Numbered from the stretch's first letter, positions 1 through 13,680 are shown. The stretch is DNA of 64,000 nucleotides from Lineus longissimus (GCF_910592395.1 NC_088318.1:12586349-12650348); one strand, 5' to 3'. Notes: generated by a model from the sequence alone, not told the origin. Numbers and translations are program-made.

Positions 1-340
1 TTCTCCTACTAGTCTTTAAATCTCTGAAGGGACTTTCACCCACTTACATCTCAGAACTCCTGCCATTGTATGTGCCTGGACGATCGTTGAGGTCTGAAGA
101 CAAATGTCTTCTCAGGATCCCCAGGTTTCGCCTTCGGACATATGGTGGCAGGAGCTTCACAGTCCAAGCATGCAGGCTGTGGAATAGCCTCAGTCCTGAT
201 CTGCAGAATGCAGTTAGTGAGCAAATCTTCAGACGGGGTCTTAAAACGCACCTTTTTCGAACTTGTTTTGGACCGCATTAGAGCAATTCTAAATTGGATT
301 TTGCGGGTATGAATGTAAATTTATTATTTATTATTATTCT
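1..340 (+). mobile_element. 3' end of a non-LTR (LINE) retrotransposon
   Basis: The + frame from base 3 to the TAG at 279-281 is open and reads like the extreme C-terminus of LINE reverse-transcriptase ORFs: a start around LVFKSLKGLSPTYIS, then LRSEDKCLLRIPRFRLRTYG, RLWNSLSPDLQ and a final KTHLF. This tail is common in CR1/L2/RTE-like elements of invertebrates and fish. A TTATTATT-rich tail follows to about 340, as expected for a LINE 3' end. The rest of the element is outside the window or was lost by 5' truncation. It lies in the intron before the first visible exon of the CUB/LDLa gene. The exact clade cannot be fixed. Confidence 0.75.
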
Positions 341-364
341 GAGTCTGTCTGGTGTTTTTTTCAG

Positions 365-3300
365 ATCACTACGTGACAACCTCGGACTGCGTCGTAAAAT
401 CACCTGGGTTCCCTAACGGCTACTATCAGGAGGGACAACGTTACCGCTACATCATCACGGACTATGATCGATTCAGAGTGTGGCTCAAGTTTGAAGATTT
501 TATACTTGCCCCTGAGAGCAAGGTCACGGTAAGTTCGAGGATGTGTTTAAGCGGTAGTTTGGGTTTCTACCAGGGCAAGGAACTAAGCTAGTGTGAAGTG
601 ATCTGGTCTGAATATTTAGCAGTGTTGCCAAAAACAGAGAGAGAAAGTAAGAGCTGACGAAGGTTCCAAGCGAATAAAAGTCACAGAAAAGATGGGTGAT
701 TTTAAGTGGGAACCGTTCCTCCCAAATCAAGTAACCATCCTTCTTCTGTGTAATAATATGCAGATAATGTCACTTTCTTTTGTAGATCATTGACGGCCCA
801 AAGATGGTTGTGATGCGCAACTTAGAACGGAAGTATTACCTCTCGACGGGACCAAATGTGACGGTTGTCTTTGATGCTGGCGAATCAAATGGAGAGTCGT
901 CGTCAAAATATATTGGCTTCAAGTTCACTTGTGAGAGTGCGATAGAATTTCAAAAGTGTGAGTTCCTTTTTTCGATTGTGTTCCTTTTTTCGATTGAGCT
1001 CTTCAGAGGGTTGAGACTAGTCGTAGAAACTGTAAAGGTGTGATCTCTGATCATAATGTCTTTGCTTGCAGTTCTATTCTTGACCGAGCGCACTGTGGCC
1101 ACCTACAATCTCTCCGGTATAAACGACGGCTCAGTAGATTTCCAGTTCACCAAACGCGATGCCCCGCCGTACCACGGACACCGCATGTCATTCATCTACA
1201 GCATCGATTTTGTCTGGCTCATAAAAGCGCCGCCGAATATGAAGGTTTTCCTGCGGATTCTAAAGATTGAGCCCCATGTTGGTAAGTACTTCAACCAATT
1301 CCATTATTAGGAGCCTCATAGCCTAATGGTCAACACTGCTGGCTACCACACAAAAGGGTCTGGGTTCCATCTTGGGGTTTTGCCCACCATGGATTGCATC
1401 TTTTTGATTGTTTTACAGTCAACCAAGAAACCCTGTTGGAGGTGCGAGAAGGCTATCACAGTGATGGACGTCTCCTACTGATGTGGAACAGCTACAATGA
1501 ATTCTTCATCAAAAAGTACCGCCGCTGGGGAGTGACAGTCATCTCGGACGAGTCCGTATACATTCGATTCCGTGGCAAGGTCAATGCAGGAAAACGTATC
1601 AGTTTGTCGTACACCGTGTTCTACCCTGCAACATCCTCTGAACGTAAGTTTACGCTTTAACTCTTTTGCTACTGTGGAGTTTTGGGGAAATTAGCTGTAC
1701 AGAACACTTCAAGCCAGTAATACACCACATACGAAGCCAGTAAATACTGGGTATGGTAGCGAAAGAACTGAAAAAGAAATCCACCCTGAGCATGTTGGTC
1801 ACTTTTAAACGAAGGAACTTAAATCCATGACCTAAGTACTGAATGTGGACTTTTTTTGTCAGTTATTTACTTTTTCGGTGTGTTCATTTCATGACAGAAC
1901 AAGTAGTTGAGAAGAAGTCTGTAGAATAATCTTCATTGTGATATTGATGTTTTTTCAAATTTGTTTTCCAGAATGCCTGAACTGGATGGCGAGTCATAAC
2001 ATGCCCGGCTTCTTCTGCCACGATCGCAACGTGCCGTGCATTCCCGCCAAGCACATCTGCGATGGTTTCGAACAATGTCAGAATGGCTTCGATGAATATG
2101 GTACACACTGTTTTGGTAAGTCGATTGACATGCCCGCCTGGATCAAGGAATGTTTTGTATCGCTCATATTTCTAAAATTTCTGTTTGAATTTCATGAGAT
2201 CTGCCTCAAATGAATGTTTGCATCCTTTCTTGCAGTTTTAATCTATTCCTAACATCACAATGACAACAAGCTCTCACAGTTCTTATTCTTATCACGAAAC
2301 TCTACCACACTGGTGATACTAAATTTCAATTCCTGCTACTGTTATTGATCGATATTTTCACGATCATTTCAGTGAGTAATGTTGTACAAAAGCCGTGTCC
2401 CGACTACATGCTCCGGTGCGGCTTACCAGATCTCAGATGTGCCGATTCTCGCAGCCAATGCAGAGATGAACTAGGTAAGACATTTGCCTTCAGATTTCTT
2501 GATAATATGTTCTTCTTAAAGTCTGACATGACCAAGGGCCTAATACTGTGTATACTAGTCACTTGAAGATGGCCAAATTAGCCCCTCTCCTGCTGCCTAG
2601 AGTCCCCCTTTAAGTTTGGGAATGTTTTTCAGATTTCACGGACATGCAATACACGATGTGCCCAGACAACACATTCCAGTGCAAAGACGGCAAATGTATC
2701 AACTCATCGTATTACTGCGACGGGAACGCCGACTGTAAAGATCTTAGCGATGAGGTGCCGTGTAACTACAAATGTAAGTCTTAGATACAACCCGCACTTG
2801 CTTGAATACCTGAGCCACTAGAAAATACAATGAATACAATCACTGTGGGCCTTTAAGGGTCAGCTGGCATTGACAATGTTTTGGAAAAGAAATACCAGGT
2901 CTATAGTTTCAGAAAATCTTCGCCCTGCCTCATTTTGACAGTTTCAGCACCTTGAAAAGTATCATTTATCATGTTTATATCCGTAGATGATGTCTGTCTT
3001 TTATTGATATCTGTCTCCTTGAATTTCAGCCGACAATAATGGCAACTACTACTCGAGTAGCTATTGGGAGTGGTACAAACACTGGGTGATTAGGTGGGGC
3101 CTGATCGGTTTGATGACAGCGACAGGCGTCTTGACAAGCATCGTTTATATCTATCTTAAGTGCTGTTCAAAACCAGCATTGCTCGCTGCAGCTGAGAGCA
3201 GACGACAGCGGGCTCAGGCAGGAAGTACGTGTATTAGTTTACCTCATAGAAATACGTGCTTACCTCAGTATATGTTTACCTTGTGAAAATACATGTACGT

Positions 3301-3980
3301 GCTTACCTCCAGAGGGAAAAAAATTGCAAAAGAGTCTCGTCTCACAAAAGAATATTTTGTTTTGAGAGGTGTACAGTCAAGCTTAACATACATTTATTTC
3401 CATTATATCTCATGCAAGTGATAGTCCTAAGCAGTTGATATTTCTGAAACTGGCCCAGGGGAAAGATTGGCATATGTTTCATTATAAATCTCCCTTATGA
3501 ATCCTGGCCTTAGCCATTAACCTTTAGTCTTTTGAAACAATTTCTTATTCATGTATATCATAATTTCGTAACTTTTCACTTCAGATCAGCGAGCAGCTGC
3601 TCCGGTGTTGTTTTCAAATCTTCCGACGGACGACGATGGAACGCAGGGTTCTGAAGGCAATGTTATTATCAATACAGACAGTGGCCTCCCTAATCAGGTA
3701 AGTTGAAGAATGGTCTCTGTTAATAATCAGCAAGGCGGAGCCAGGGGCCAGGAACAACGGGGGTGGCACTGCATTTCTCATTGAAACATCTGATGTGTTC
3801 CAAATTTTATGATCATCCCCACCACTCAAATCTCATGCCCAAGAGACATTGAAACCAAATATAATTTTCCTCTCTCTTCAGCTGCCACCTACATATGAAG
3901 AAGCTCAGAACCACTTGCCAAGTTACGATCAAGCTATACTAAAGCCACCGTCGTACGAACAGGCCATCACGACAGGATAA
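365..3980 (+). CDS. Type I membrane protein with CUB and LDLa domains and PPxY tail (5' partial)
   Basis: Ten exons are visible: 365-528, 786-957, 1072-1281, 1419-1643, 1972-2115, 2373-2474, 2633-2773, 3030-3224, 3585-3697 and 3882-3980. All have GT-AG borders, keep frame and end in TAA, giving about 520 residues. Exons 1-2 form one CUB domain (SPGFPNGYY near its start) and exons 3-4 a second CUB-like domain. Exon 5 is an LDLa module ([13 protein letters not shown]), exon 6 a degenerate Cys-rich module, and exon 7 a canonical LDLa ([13 protein letters not shown]). Exon 8 holds one transmembrane helix ([20 protein letters not shown]) followed by CC. The short cytoplasmic tail ends with PPTY and PPSY, motifs known to bind WW domains of NEDD4-type ubiquitin ligases. 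The architecture recalls LRP10/12-type and LDLRAD3-like receptors, but no ortholog is claimed. It is probably a cell-surface endocytic or adhesion receptor. The signal peptide and upstream exons are outside the window. Confidence 0.85.
1312..1392 (+). repeat. tRNA-derived SINE head in an intron
   Basis: Intron between CUB/LDLa exons 3 and 4. TAGCCTAATGG resembles a Pol III A box, and about 30 bases later GGGTTCCATCTT is a weakened B box. No tRNA fold or CCA end is evident, so this is read as a decayed SINE head rather than a tRNA gene. Confidence 0.4.
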
Positions 3981-5135
3981 GCTAAGGAAATTGACACGAC
4001 CCACTCAAATTATTTCTTCAGAAGATTTTGCCTTTGTGAATACGCTATTCTATGGACTTTTCACTGGGCTTTTCTGTTGCTAAATAATATGCTCGTGAAA
4101 TTTTCCCGGATTACGGTATTTTGAAGTGTCAACATATACAGCTCTTACTGCCTGTTGTGATCTCCGAAAGTTCAGTTCTTATTTTTAAAGCAATACATTT
4201 ATTGCCTGTCATTTATAGAGCCTCCTTTTGTGAAAAATTTTTCACTTCATTGGTTTTACGAAAGTTTTGAGACTAAGTCCCTTAGTTTGTTGATGAGGTT
4301 ATTTTGATAGTTGAATAGGTCTTCACCAGTCAATCGCTATCTAGCATTGAAGTCAGTTAACTCTTCACCCAGGTTTCCCAAGCAGTGTCTCATTGGAAAA
4401 AGTGACTGGTCCTTTAATTTAAGGACGCTAGAATAAACAACTGGCCCTTTAATTTTAGTGACACTGGAATAAACAAAACCAGTCATTTTACGACACAAAT
4501 AATTCTCTATCGTCTCTTTAGTTATTGGTTGTTTATTGTTTATTTATAAACTCGGTATGTGTGGACACTTCTTAGCTCTGACTTTTGTAGAACATTGTTG
4601 TGTTTATAATCCTCTGTTTAAGGGACAATTTGGAAGTGAAAGATGTTGTTTTTAGCTGGGCTGTGACTCTGCCAAACAGGATCTTTGAAAAATCATCAAA
4701 CTACAATTAATTTTTCACGAGAACAGAATTTGAAAGCCATGTCGGAAACTGTCATGCAACACGAGAAAAAATCATTATTCGAGACCAATGTTTTTGTGAC
4801 TCGACATGCAGTGGCTTCACACCCAAGTTGTCCTAAATATTTATTATGTTTACGAAAGTAGATGTTTTAATTTCTCTGTTGTTTCTGATTAATACTCTAC
4901 ACATATTTTGGGTGGCACTCTTAGGGAGCATCTCGAGATATGTTGAAGCCTAAAAACCTAAAAAAATGTCTCTCCTTGACACTCCTCTATTCTCATGAGC
5001 CGATTTCATACTGGACATGCGACCATCTGCGTCCACTTTTTGTATTGTCAATTTCCGCTCCTGACCCCTCCCCGGACAAATTGTTTTTGTGTTCGCATTC
5101 ATAATATTTTGAGATGCTCCCTCGCCCATAGGTTT

Positions 5136-5248
5136 GGGCATTATCATAGAATGGATATTGGGCACTATCATAGAATGGATATTGGGCACTGTCATAGAAT
5201 GGATATTGGGCACTATCATAGAATGGACATTGGGCACTATCATAGAAT
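5136..5248. repeat. 24-bp minisatellite, about 4.7 copies
   Basis: The unit is GGGCACTATCATAGAATGG plus ATATT, repeated with single-base changes. Because 24 is divisible by three and the unit lacks stops in several frames, it creates repeated-peptide ORFs on both strands that are artefacts of the repeat. Confidence 0.9.
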
Positions 5249-6810
5249 GATTCCTCGATGTTTTCTCTGGTGGTATTGGAAATCAAGGTTTGGTACTATG
5301 TGCTGGGAAATTCATGCGAATAAGAATAATATGGTATTTTTAGTAACAATTGGCGCCACATTTTGGGATGCTACTACCCTATTTCCAACACTAACCAATG
5401 GACTATCAAGAATCTTTGAGCAAATCTGTCTCCAGCCATTCACTCGAAATTTTCAATGCTGCTTTTGTCCGACAGGGGGAATCATTCGACTAGGTTTATT
5501 TGTGTACTTTGCAGTTGCCATTGTTGACATGTATATTTTAGTCTATTATCGTCATGGTGACCTTTTTGAACATTTTGTCTTTTGACTGTTACGATTTTGA
5601 TTGTCATGAAAGTCTGTGATACTGCGTGTAAAAAAAAGTGTACCAATGTTTACTGTTGTCCGTCAGTTTTGAGCTCAGAATTTTATTGATATTAGCATAG
5701 TTGTTGCCGTTATTGGCTTACCTTGTACATTCCTTCTTATTCATCATATCCTAGTATAATTAGCAAAACTGTCAACAAAAATCGTTTGAGATATTACCAG
5801 CCTGCAAGTCGCAAAAATCTTATCAGGGCGTCGACTCTTTGACCGATCAGCACTGTGTCATCTTTGCATCCTTGTGCTAGGCACTTTACCCCAATTGCTC
5901 CTCTCCTGAAGTATGTCCATTATGATACCAACATGGTAAAGTAAATATTTCTTGATTTAGTCGGGCTGGTATTACCAAAGTTTCATTCTTACAAATACTG
6001 TAAAGATCTGCACAATGTCAAATCAAATCAACATGTATGTATGTCGTAACCAGTATTATGTTGGGCTATGTAAATTTCTTATAGATCTAAATCGGTTTAT
6101 TAGCTTGGTTTGATATGGTTAAACGGTTCTTTTATCACAAGTTTGAAAATCAATTCTTAAAATTTTTGTCGTTAAAAGGCCCCTGTTGTGTCAGTGAGTA
6201 CCCTTGGTGATGTTTTCTCGCGTAATCATGACTCGTTTTACTCAGTCTTGTCTATGGTGATATTATTATGGTGCTATTTGTCATTTCTCTATGGTTTGTT
6301 GTAGTTTCTATAGTTAAGCAGCAACGGTTGTTGTCTAATTGTGACTCTTGAGTGATGTAAGGTCATTGGTCTTCATTTTCAATTCATTGGAGTAGAACTA
6401 GCATGATAGAACAGGTGTGTGTGTTGTATTATTGTGTTAGTACTGGGTATATATATATTAAGTTAAAGGGGCCATAATTACTGTTAGTCAACCATCAAAG
6501 CATCTTGGAAAATGTTGCAAATTGGCATGTCAAAAAAAGATGGATTTGCCAAAGCCCATCTGAAGTACTCTTTTAGATATCCTTCAACAAATATTTACAA
6601 AGCAGGCAACAAAGAATAAATTGGAAAAAAAAGGAAGCAAATGTTTCCCAGGTCAACAGAAAAACTCACAGCCCTGTAATTCTAAATTCAAGTGTGTCCA
6701 TTCAAAGATTCCGGTGTCTCCCATAGAGTATGGAAACTAAGATGAGCTGGACAATCAGCACTACAGCCTGTGCATTTCTGACCAATAGCCATTTATACTT
6801 GCTTAGAATC

Positions 6811-6900
6811 TCATGGCGACTGTTGGATTCAAACCAGGGTCCTCTCAACCGCTCGTCGAGAGTCTGTCTGTCTCAGCCACTAGATCACAGTGGCTCCTTA
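6811..6900 (-). repeat. tRNA-derived SINE head (minus strand)
   Basis: Read on the minus strand there is an A box (TGATCTAGTGG) and, about 45 bases on, a B box (GGTTTGAATCC) with tRNA-like spacing including a long variable arm. The acceptor arms do not pair convincingly, so it is called a SINE remnant. Confidence 0.45.
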
Positions 6901-7057
6901 TACTTCTATAGGCCAATGAATGAATAGTCTAACTCATGTCGGCCCAATAGCCTGGCAGGAAGACTGCTTAACTGCAAGACCACGGTATGTTACTTAGATC
7001 TCGCCATGTTGAAAGCCTGTATTGTATTTGTACTGTTATGTATATGCATTAAATTTC

Positions 7058-7063
7058 AATAAA
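7058..7063 (+). promoter_or_regulatory. Polyadenylation signal candidate
   Basis: AATAAA with a downstream GT-rich stretch; the strongest candidate end for the CUB/LDLa transcript. Confidence 0.4.
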
Positions 7064-7601
7064 ACGTCTTGTAAAACATGATGCGTTAATGTCTTATTAT
7101 TTCACTCAGACTAGGCCACGATGTCCAGTTGAATGAATATACTGGATACGGGCCACAAAAGATATGCCAGAATCTTTTCTCAAACAAAAGAAAGGGGTGT
7201 AATGCATTCCTTTATACACCCCTCAGTTTCATGCATTACCACCATGTCCTGGTGTTACACTCCAGACGCAGTGGATTGGCCTGGTCCTATTGCCCAAGAG
7301 ATCAAATTAGAATGACGCAATTGACTGCCTAGGAGTCTAGGTGTTGTATGCCCCAACCAAATGAGGCATTTTGCTGTACTGGCATGTTTGGAGCAATTCC
7401 CTATTGCTTCCTCTTCATTTATGAATCCGTCCAAAGATCCTGTCTTCTTTGAATAGATGACAGTCAGCAGAATGTGCCAAGGCATTTGGTTGCTGAGTCC
7501 ACATTTGCAGGAAGCAGTTTGATGGTGTGCTATCTTCAGATGGAAGCTCTACTTCAGTTCAAGTAGGCTGCCTAAGTTTGTGCGGCAGCGTATTTGAGCA
7601 T
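7064..7601. other. Intergenic DNA with a dispersed repeat fragment
   Basis: No exon recognised. Bases 7250-7335 (ACTCCAGACGCAGTGGATTGG, then a segment ending in GACTGCCTAGGAG) are closely related to 17975-18050 and more weakly to 17150-17180, so a short interspersed repeat is present. Confidence 0.4.
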
Positions 7602-9020
7602 GTCTTCAAGAGCACAGCAAGTTGGGAGCTCTAGCTACCAGAGGTTGATGTGCCTGGGTCTTTATGTTGTCCCAGGTTCAAGACGTTCTTAAAGGAGGCA
7701 ATCTGAGGTTGCCAAGTAGGGAACAGTTGTCTTCAAGAGCATAGCATTACTGAATTTTTATCTACTAGAGGCAGATTTGCCTGGATCCTGATGTCCAAGG
7801 TACAAGAGGTACTTTAAGGAGGCTTCTAGAGTTGCTCAGTAGGTTATTGTTGGCCCTGTCTTCAAGAGCACAGCCAGGTAGTAGCTCTGTCTACCAAAGG
7901 CGAATGAGCTCGTGTCCTGATGCCCCAGGGACAAGAGGTACTTGAAGGAGGCTTCTAGAGTTGCCAAGAAGGGTATAGTTGGGCCTGTCGTTTAGAGCAC
8001 GCCGAGGTAGGAGCTCTATCTACCAGAGTCAGATGTACATACACCTGGGTCCTGATGTTGTCCTAGGTACATGAGGTACTTCAAGGAGGCCTCTAGAGTT
8101 GCCCAGCAGGCTATAGTTGTGCTTGTCTTCTAGAGCACACTACAAGAGCACAGCTAGACAGATGCTCTTTGCAGCAGAGACAGATGTACCTGGAGTCCTG
8201 ATGTTGTCCCAGGTACAAGAGGTACTTGAAGAAGGCTTCTTGAGTTGCGCAGTAGGTTATAGTTTGGCCTGTCTTCAAGAGCGCAGCCAGGTAGGTGCTC
8301 TGTCTACCAGAGGCAGATATGCCTGGGTCTTTATGTTGTCCCAGGTACAAGAGGTACGTGTACTTGAAGGAGGCCTCAGCTCTAGAGTTGCCCAGCAGGT
8401 TATAGTTGTGCTTGTCTTCTAGAGCACTGTAAGGTGGGAGCTCTATCTACCAGAGGCTGATGTGCCTGGGTCTTTATGTTGTCCAAATTACAAGAGGTAC
8501 TTGAAGGAGGCTTCTTGCGTTGCGCAGTAGGTTATAGTTGGGCCTGTCTTCAAGAGCACAGTAAGGTAGGAGCTCTATCTACCAGAGGCAGATATGCCTG
8601 AGTCCTGATATTGTCCCAGGTACATAGGTACATGTACTTCAAGGAGGCTTCCAGAGTTGCCCAGGTTCTAGTTGGCCCTGTCTTCAAGAGCACAGTAAGT
8701 TGGGAGCTCTATCGACCAGAGGCAGATGTGCCCGAGTCCTGATGTCTTAGGGACAAGAGGTACTTGAAGGAGGCTTTTGGAGTTCCGAAGGAGGGTATAG
8801 TTGGGCCTCTCTTCAAGAGCAAAGCATCAGCAGGAGCTCTATCTACCAGACGCTGATGTCCCTTTCTCCTGATGCCGTCCTAGGTACAAGAGGCACTTGA
8901 AGGAGGCTTCTAGAGTTGCTAAGTAGGGTATACTAGGGTCGGTCTTGAAGAGCATACTACAAGAGCACCGTGAGATAGGAGCTCTACCAAAGGCAGAAAG
9001 GTCCTGATGTCTCAGGCACA
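7602..9020. repeat. Minisatellite array, about 11 units of 125-145 bp
   Basis: Units begin with GTCTTCAAGAGCACAG. Each carries GGGAGCTCTATCTACCAGAG, a CCTGATGTTGTCCCAGGTAC block, ACAAGAGGTACTTGAAGGAG and a TTATAGTTGGGCCT tail. Starts are near 7602, 7731, 7857, 7987, 8126, 8271, 8414, 8546, 8670, 8809 and 8940; the last is truncated. Units diverge by substitutions and small indels, and units 5 and 11 share an extra ACTACAAGAGCAC insert, so the array is old or grew by unequal exchange of different subunits. No long ORF is conserved between units. Confidence 0.92.
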
Positions 9021-9217
9021 TGACAAACACGTTTCAGCATGTACAAGTAAGCTCCATGAATTGTCTTCATGGCCAGGTGTAATTTTACTGGTACTTTTAC
9101 AAGAGCTGCTATCCACTAGAGGACTATTCTTCTGTCTTGAAGGAAACTACTTAGATACAATAAGACAAAAGCCTTAATACAAAGAACCCAAAAACCACTA
9201 TTTATGAACTGGTGATA

Positions 9218-9223
9218 TTTATT
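9218..9223 (-). promoter_or_regulatory. Polyadenylation signal candidate for PSMB5
   Basis: AATAAA on the minus strand, about 330 bases after the PSMB5 stop codon. Positions 9021-9550 otherwise show only 3' UTR-like sequence. Confidence 0.5.
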
Positions 9224-9550
9224 ATCAAAGAAAAGCACATTATTTCCACAAAGCCACAGAGGCATGAAGGTTACACAGTTTGTGTCATTAAGATCTTTAT
9301 CATAATGGGGCTAACATATCTTTCAAGTCATTCAAAAGAAATCCAACTTTTCAGCCTCGAAGCCCAATGTATTTAGAGAGTACATCCCTACTCCAGAATA
9401 CTAGAAAACATTTGAAAACACCTTTGGACATGGTCGAGTAAGATCATAGCCATGAATCACATCAACTGAGGTTGGTGGATGAAAGTTGCAAGCCATGTCC
9501 AACACTATCATGCAACACTTGTGAAAATTATTATTGAAGATAACCACTGT

Positions 9551-11272
<1,722 letters not shown>

Positions 11273-11424
11273 TTTGGAGAATTCTAGTTCGTCAGTTGCC
11301 CACCAGGCTTAAGCAAGTCAAACGCAAGGCAATTCTAATAAATTTTGTAATGTACACAACTTTACACTAGGCCAATTCACTTATTCGTTTATTTGCGCAG
11401 GGCTGTTCTAATTTTAGCAGAAGC
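11273..11424. promoter_or_regulatory. Compact bidirectional promoter between PSMB5 and the SMIM13-like gene
   Basis: Only 152 bp separate the two divergent start codons. A CCAAT box lies at 11372-11376. No TATA box is obvious in a useful position. Both 5' UTRs must start inside this interval unless an upstream exon was missed. Confidence 0.6.
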
Positions 11425-11945
11425 ATGAAGGACTTTTTGTTGTCCATAATATTGTTCTTTGCATCTCTTGTTCTGGTGATATTGTTCATTTTATTCGGTT
11501 AGTTGTGAGAAAATACATCAATGAACACTTGGGAGAAATTTGGTTGAAAACTTATGATTGGTTTACGAAAAAATCTCCATCCATAATCCCATCCAAAAAG
11601 TGTGTGTGGCCACTGTACTGTGGGGCCCTAGTGTCGTGATACTGCCCTGCACAACAACTGATGGTGTGTTGTTGTCCATGTGTATTGTGTGACAACTTCT
11701 GTGGTATTGTCACCAAAGTCAACTCAATATCGTCATGATGTCAGTGACAGTATTCAAATGCACAACATTCAACGTGTCATTTTCTGAAATCAACTTGCTA
11801 TTTTTCAGGCTGGTACCTTGTTTGGAAACTCTTCCTGTCCAGATTTAAATTCGTCCGAGAATTGCTTGGGACCAACGGAGGTGATTCACCAGACAGCTCC
11901 AAAAACGCTCCAAAACGGCCAAGAAGGAAAATACGAGCAGACTAA
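11425..11945 (+). CDS. SMIM13: Small integral membrane protein 13-like
   Basis: Two exons, 11425-11497 and 11809-11945, joined at a GGC glycine codon (phase 1), give about 69 aa. Exon 1 encodes a short N-terminus and a hydrophobic helix (LLSIILFFASLVLVILFIL). Exon 2 opens with GWYLVWKLFLSRFKFVREL, which closely matches the conserved juxtamembrane block of vertebrate SMIM13. A polar tail follows and ends in a basic stretch before TAA. Single-pass membrane protein of unknown function. The gene would be missed by ORF length alone. Start choice: the ATG at 11425 is the only one that places the helix near the N-terminus. Confidence 0.85.
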
Positions 11946-12961
11946 AAAAACGCTCATACCATTTCTAAGCTAAGTCTGTGATATAAAAAAAACATGATGC
12001 GGACCATGATTATTTGTGGTGGTTGGTTTGACAGAGGTGAAATTGATGGAAACCACCGGCATAATGACAATATGACGGCATGCTCTCTGACCCCTGATGT
12101 TCGGTGGTTTGGACTCGGTAACCCATCAATGGCATATTCGTTGCTCGATTTGAACAAAAGTGCAATAAGATTAAGATTAAAGACAACATTTGTGAACAAA
12201 ACTCTTCATAGGAATATCGGTTGTATTTGGTAAAACTTGGAAGTGTGTTCAATTTCAAGGAGAGCACAGTTGTGGAATGAACATTTTTATCAACACTAGA
12301 AGACATTCTGTATCATATTTCGTAAAAATATTGGTAAAAACTTGAAGAGCATACTAACAAAGCTCATTTTAATATGAAGCTTATTTATAAATTGACCTTT
12401 CATCAAAATTAATATGTGTGGCAATTTGGCACATGTCTCTCATGGATTTACATGCATTTGAATTGACTGTTTATCTATATTGTTCAAATTTTGACCTAGA
12501 TTGTACCTGTAGTAGAACCTGTACTATTGAGGACCCCCATGAGACTGACCTATTCTATTAGCCTTGTGGTTAAGGCATCTGCCTTGTGACCGAGTGGTTG
12601 AAAGTTTGAGACCAGTGAAATCGTTTCTATTTAACTACATGTATTAAGGACACCCTCGGAACTGACAAGTGCTGTCCTTCAGAGAAGTGACCTGAGTAGA
12701 GAGGTCCAGTTGAATGGAAACAATCAATTTGGGACCAAAACTAGTGTCCTTAATAGAGAACTGTCTGCTAAGCAAGGCTCTATGTATAAAGCTTGCCATT
12801 CCTTTGATTTCAAAACTTTTTCTTGATATTACTTGAATTAAATTGGAAAAGCGAAGACTAAGTTGTCTTGGGATATTTTAGAGTTTCTTCTTTTTCCTTT
12901 TTTAAGAAGAGATTTTTATAGTGTATTTGTACAAGTTTGAATGGAAGCTCACTTTAATAAA
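11946..12961 (+). other. 3' UTR of the SMIM13-like gene
   Basis: About 1 kb from the stop codon to AATAAA at 12956-12961. It carries one copy of the dispersed CTATTAAGGACAC repeat (about 12505-12780), interrupted by a tRNA-like SINE head near 12550-12617 (A box TAGCCTTGTGG, B box AGTTTGAGACC). Confidence 0.5.
12505..12780. repeat. Dispersed repeat with nested tRNA-like insertion
   Basis: Flanks such as ACTATTGAGGACCCCCATG and ATTAAGGACACCCTCGGAAC belong to the same family as the copies near 14140, 27110, 31661, 44095 and 55175. The tRNA-like segment splits them. Confidence 0.5.
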
Positions 12962-13518
12962 TTGATTTCAATAGGATGTGACGATGTGTGCATTTCATGT
13001 ATTTTGAGAGAAAAAGTACCCATGTCCATTACTGTAAAGTCGGTGAGGAGCTGTCCCAATTGAAAACTACCTTGCATGCACTAGCCACTACCTAGCTGAA
13101 AAAGTCATTTCCATCACTGTTAAACATGACTGAAGGGGAGCTGTCGTGACAAAAATGCTTTTTTCCATTACTGTAAAACTGGTTAGGAGCTGTCCACAAC
13201 TGTGAAAACAGAGAAGAGCAACATCGTCCTCCGAGACGGTAATCCACTTCCTACAACTGTAGCCTGCTGGGTACATTACTTCAAGATGATGTCCTGTGAG
13301 ACAGGAATTCAGAGATGACTGGAGTCGATGAAGACATCTCGAAGCCTCTGAAGCAGGAATCCAGTGGGCCTATATCACAGTAGTAATGGGGCACCTTCTC
13401 AATGAAGTCCACTGTGAGATAAGAATTCAGTACTGACTAATGAGACAGCAGAATGTGACATTTCGGTATCCAGTCGTTTCGCTCCCTGACCTTTTTGCCC
13501 AAGTCGTTTCGCTCCAAA
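12962..13518. other. Intergenic spacer
   Basis: No exon or RNA gene recognised. There is a weak local repetition of CATTACTGTAAAR and GAGCTGTC between about 13025 and 13200. Confidence 0.3.
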
Positions 13519-13680
13519 TCATACCCAGACGTTCCTCCAAACCAGTCAAATGAGAGTCGTATAAAGCCCAAATTAAAGAAAGCGAGTAGCAGCTTCATAC
13601 TCAGACGTTCCTCCAAACCAGTGTCAAATGTGACGCGTATACAGCCCAAAATAAAGAAAGAGAGTACGGATTTCTGACAC
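13519..13680. repeat. Two-copy tandem repeat, about 85-90 bp unit
   Basis: CATACYCAGACGTTCCTCC then AAACCAG, TCAAATG and a GCCCAAA-TAAAGAAAG block occurs twice, about 200 bp upstream of the six-exon gene. It makes short ORFs on both strands that are not otherwise supported. Confidence 0.75.

Larger units (their letters stand above)
3981..7063 (+). other. 3' flank / possible long 3' UTR of the CUB/LDLa gene
   Basis: No convincing coding exon is seen for 3 kb after the TAA. A 35-bp direct duplication is at 4405-4475, a 24-bp minisatellite at 5136-5248 and a tRNA-like SINE fragment at 6811-6900. A good AATAAA at 7058-7063 is followed by a GT-rich stretch and could end the transcript, which would make the 3' UTR unusually long. 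Earlier weak signals could also serve. Confidence 0.4.

Noticed and set aside
5136-5248. CRISPR-like array
   Set aside because: Direct tandem units without distinct spacers in an animal genome; it is a minisatellite.
4995-5585. 196-codon + strand ORF with GHYHRMDI repeats
   Set aside because: Produced by the 24-bp minisatellite; the flanking parts show no family and it lies in a 3' flank.
6811-6900. Functional tRNA gene
   Set aside because: A and B boxes are present, but no paired acceptor stem or coherent cloverleaf; the SINE reading is better.
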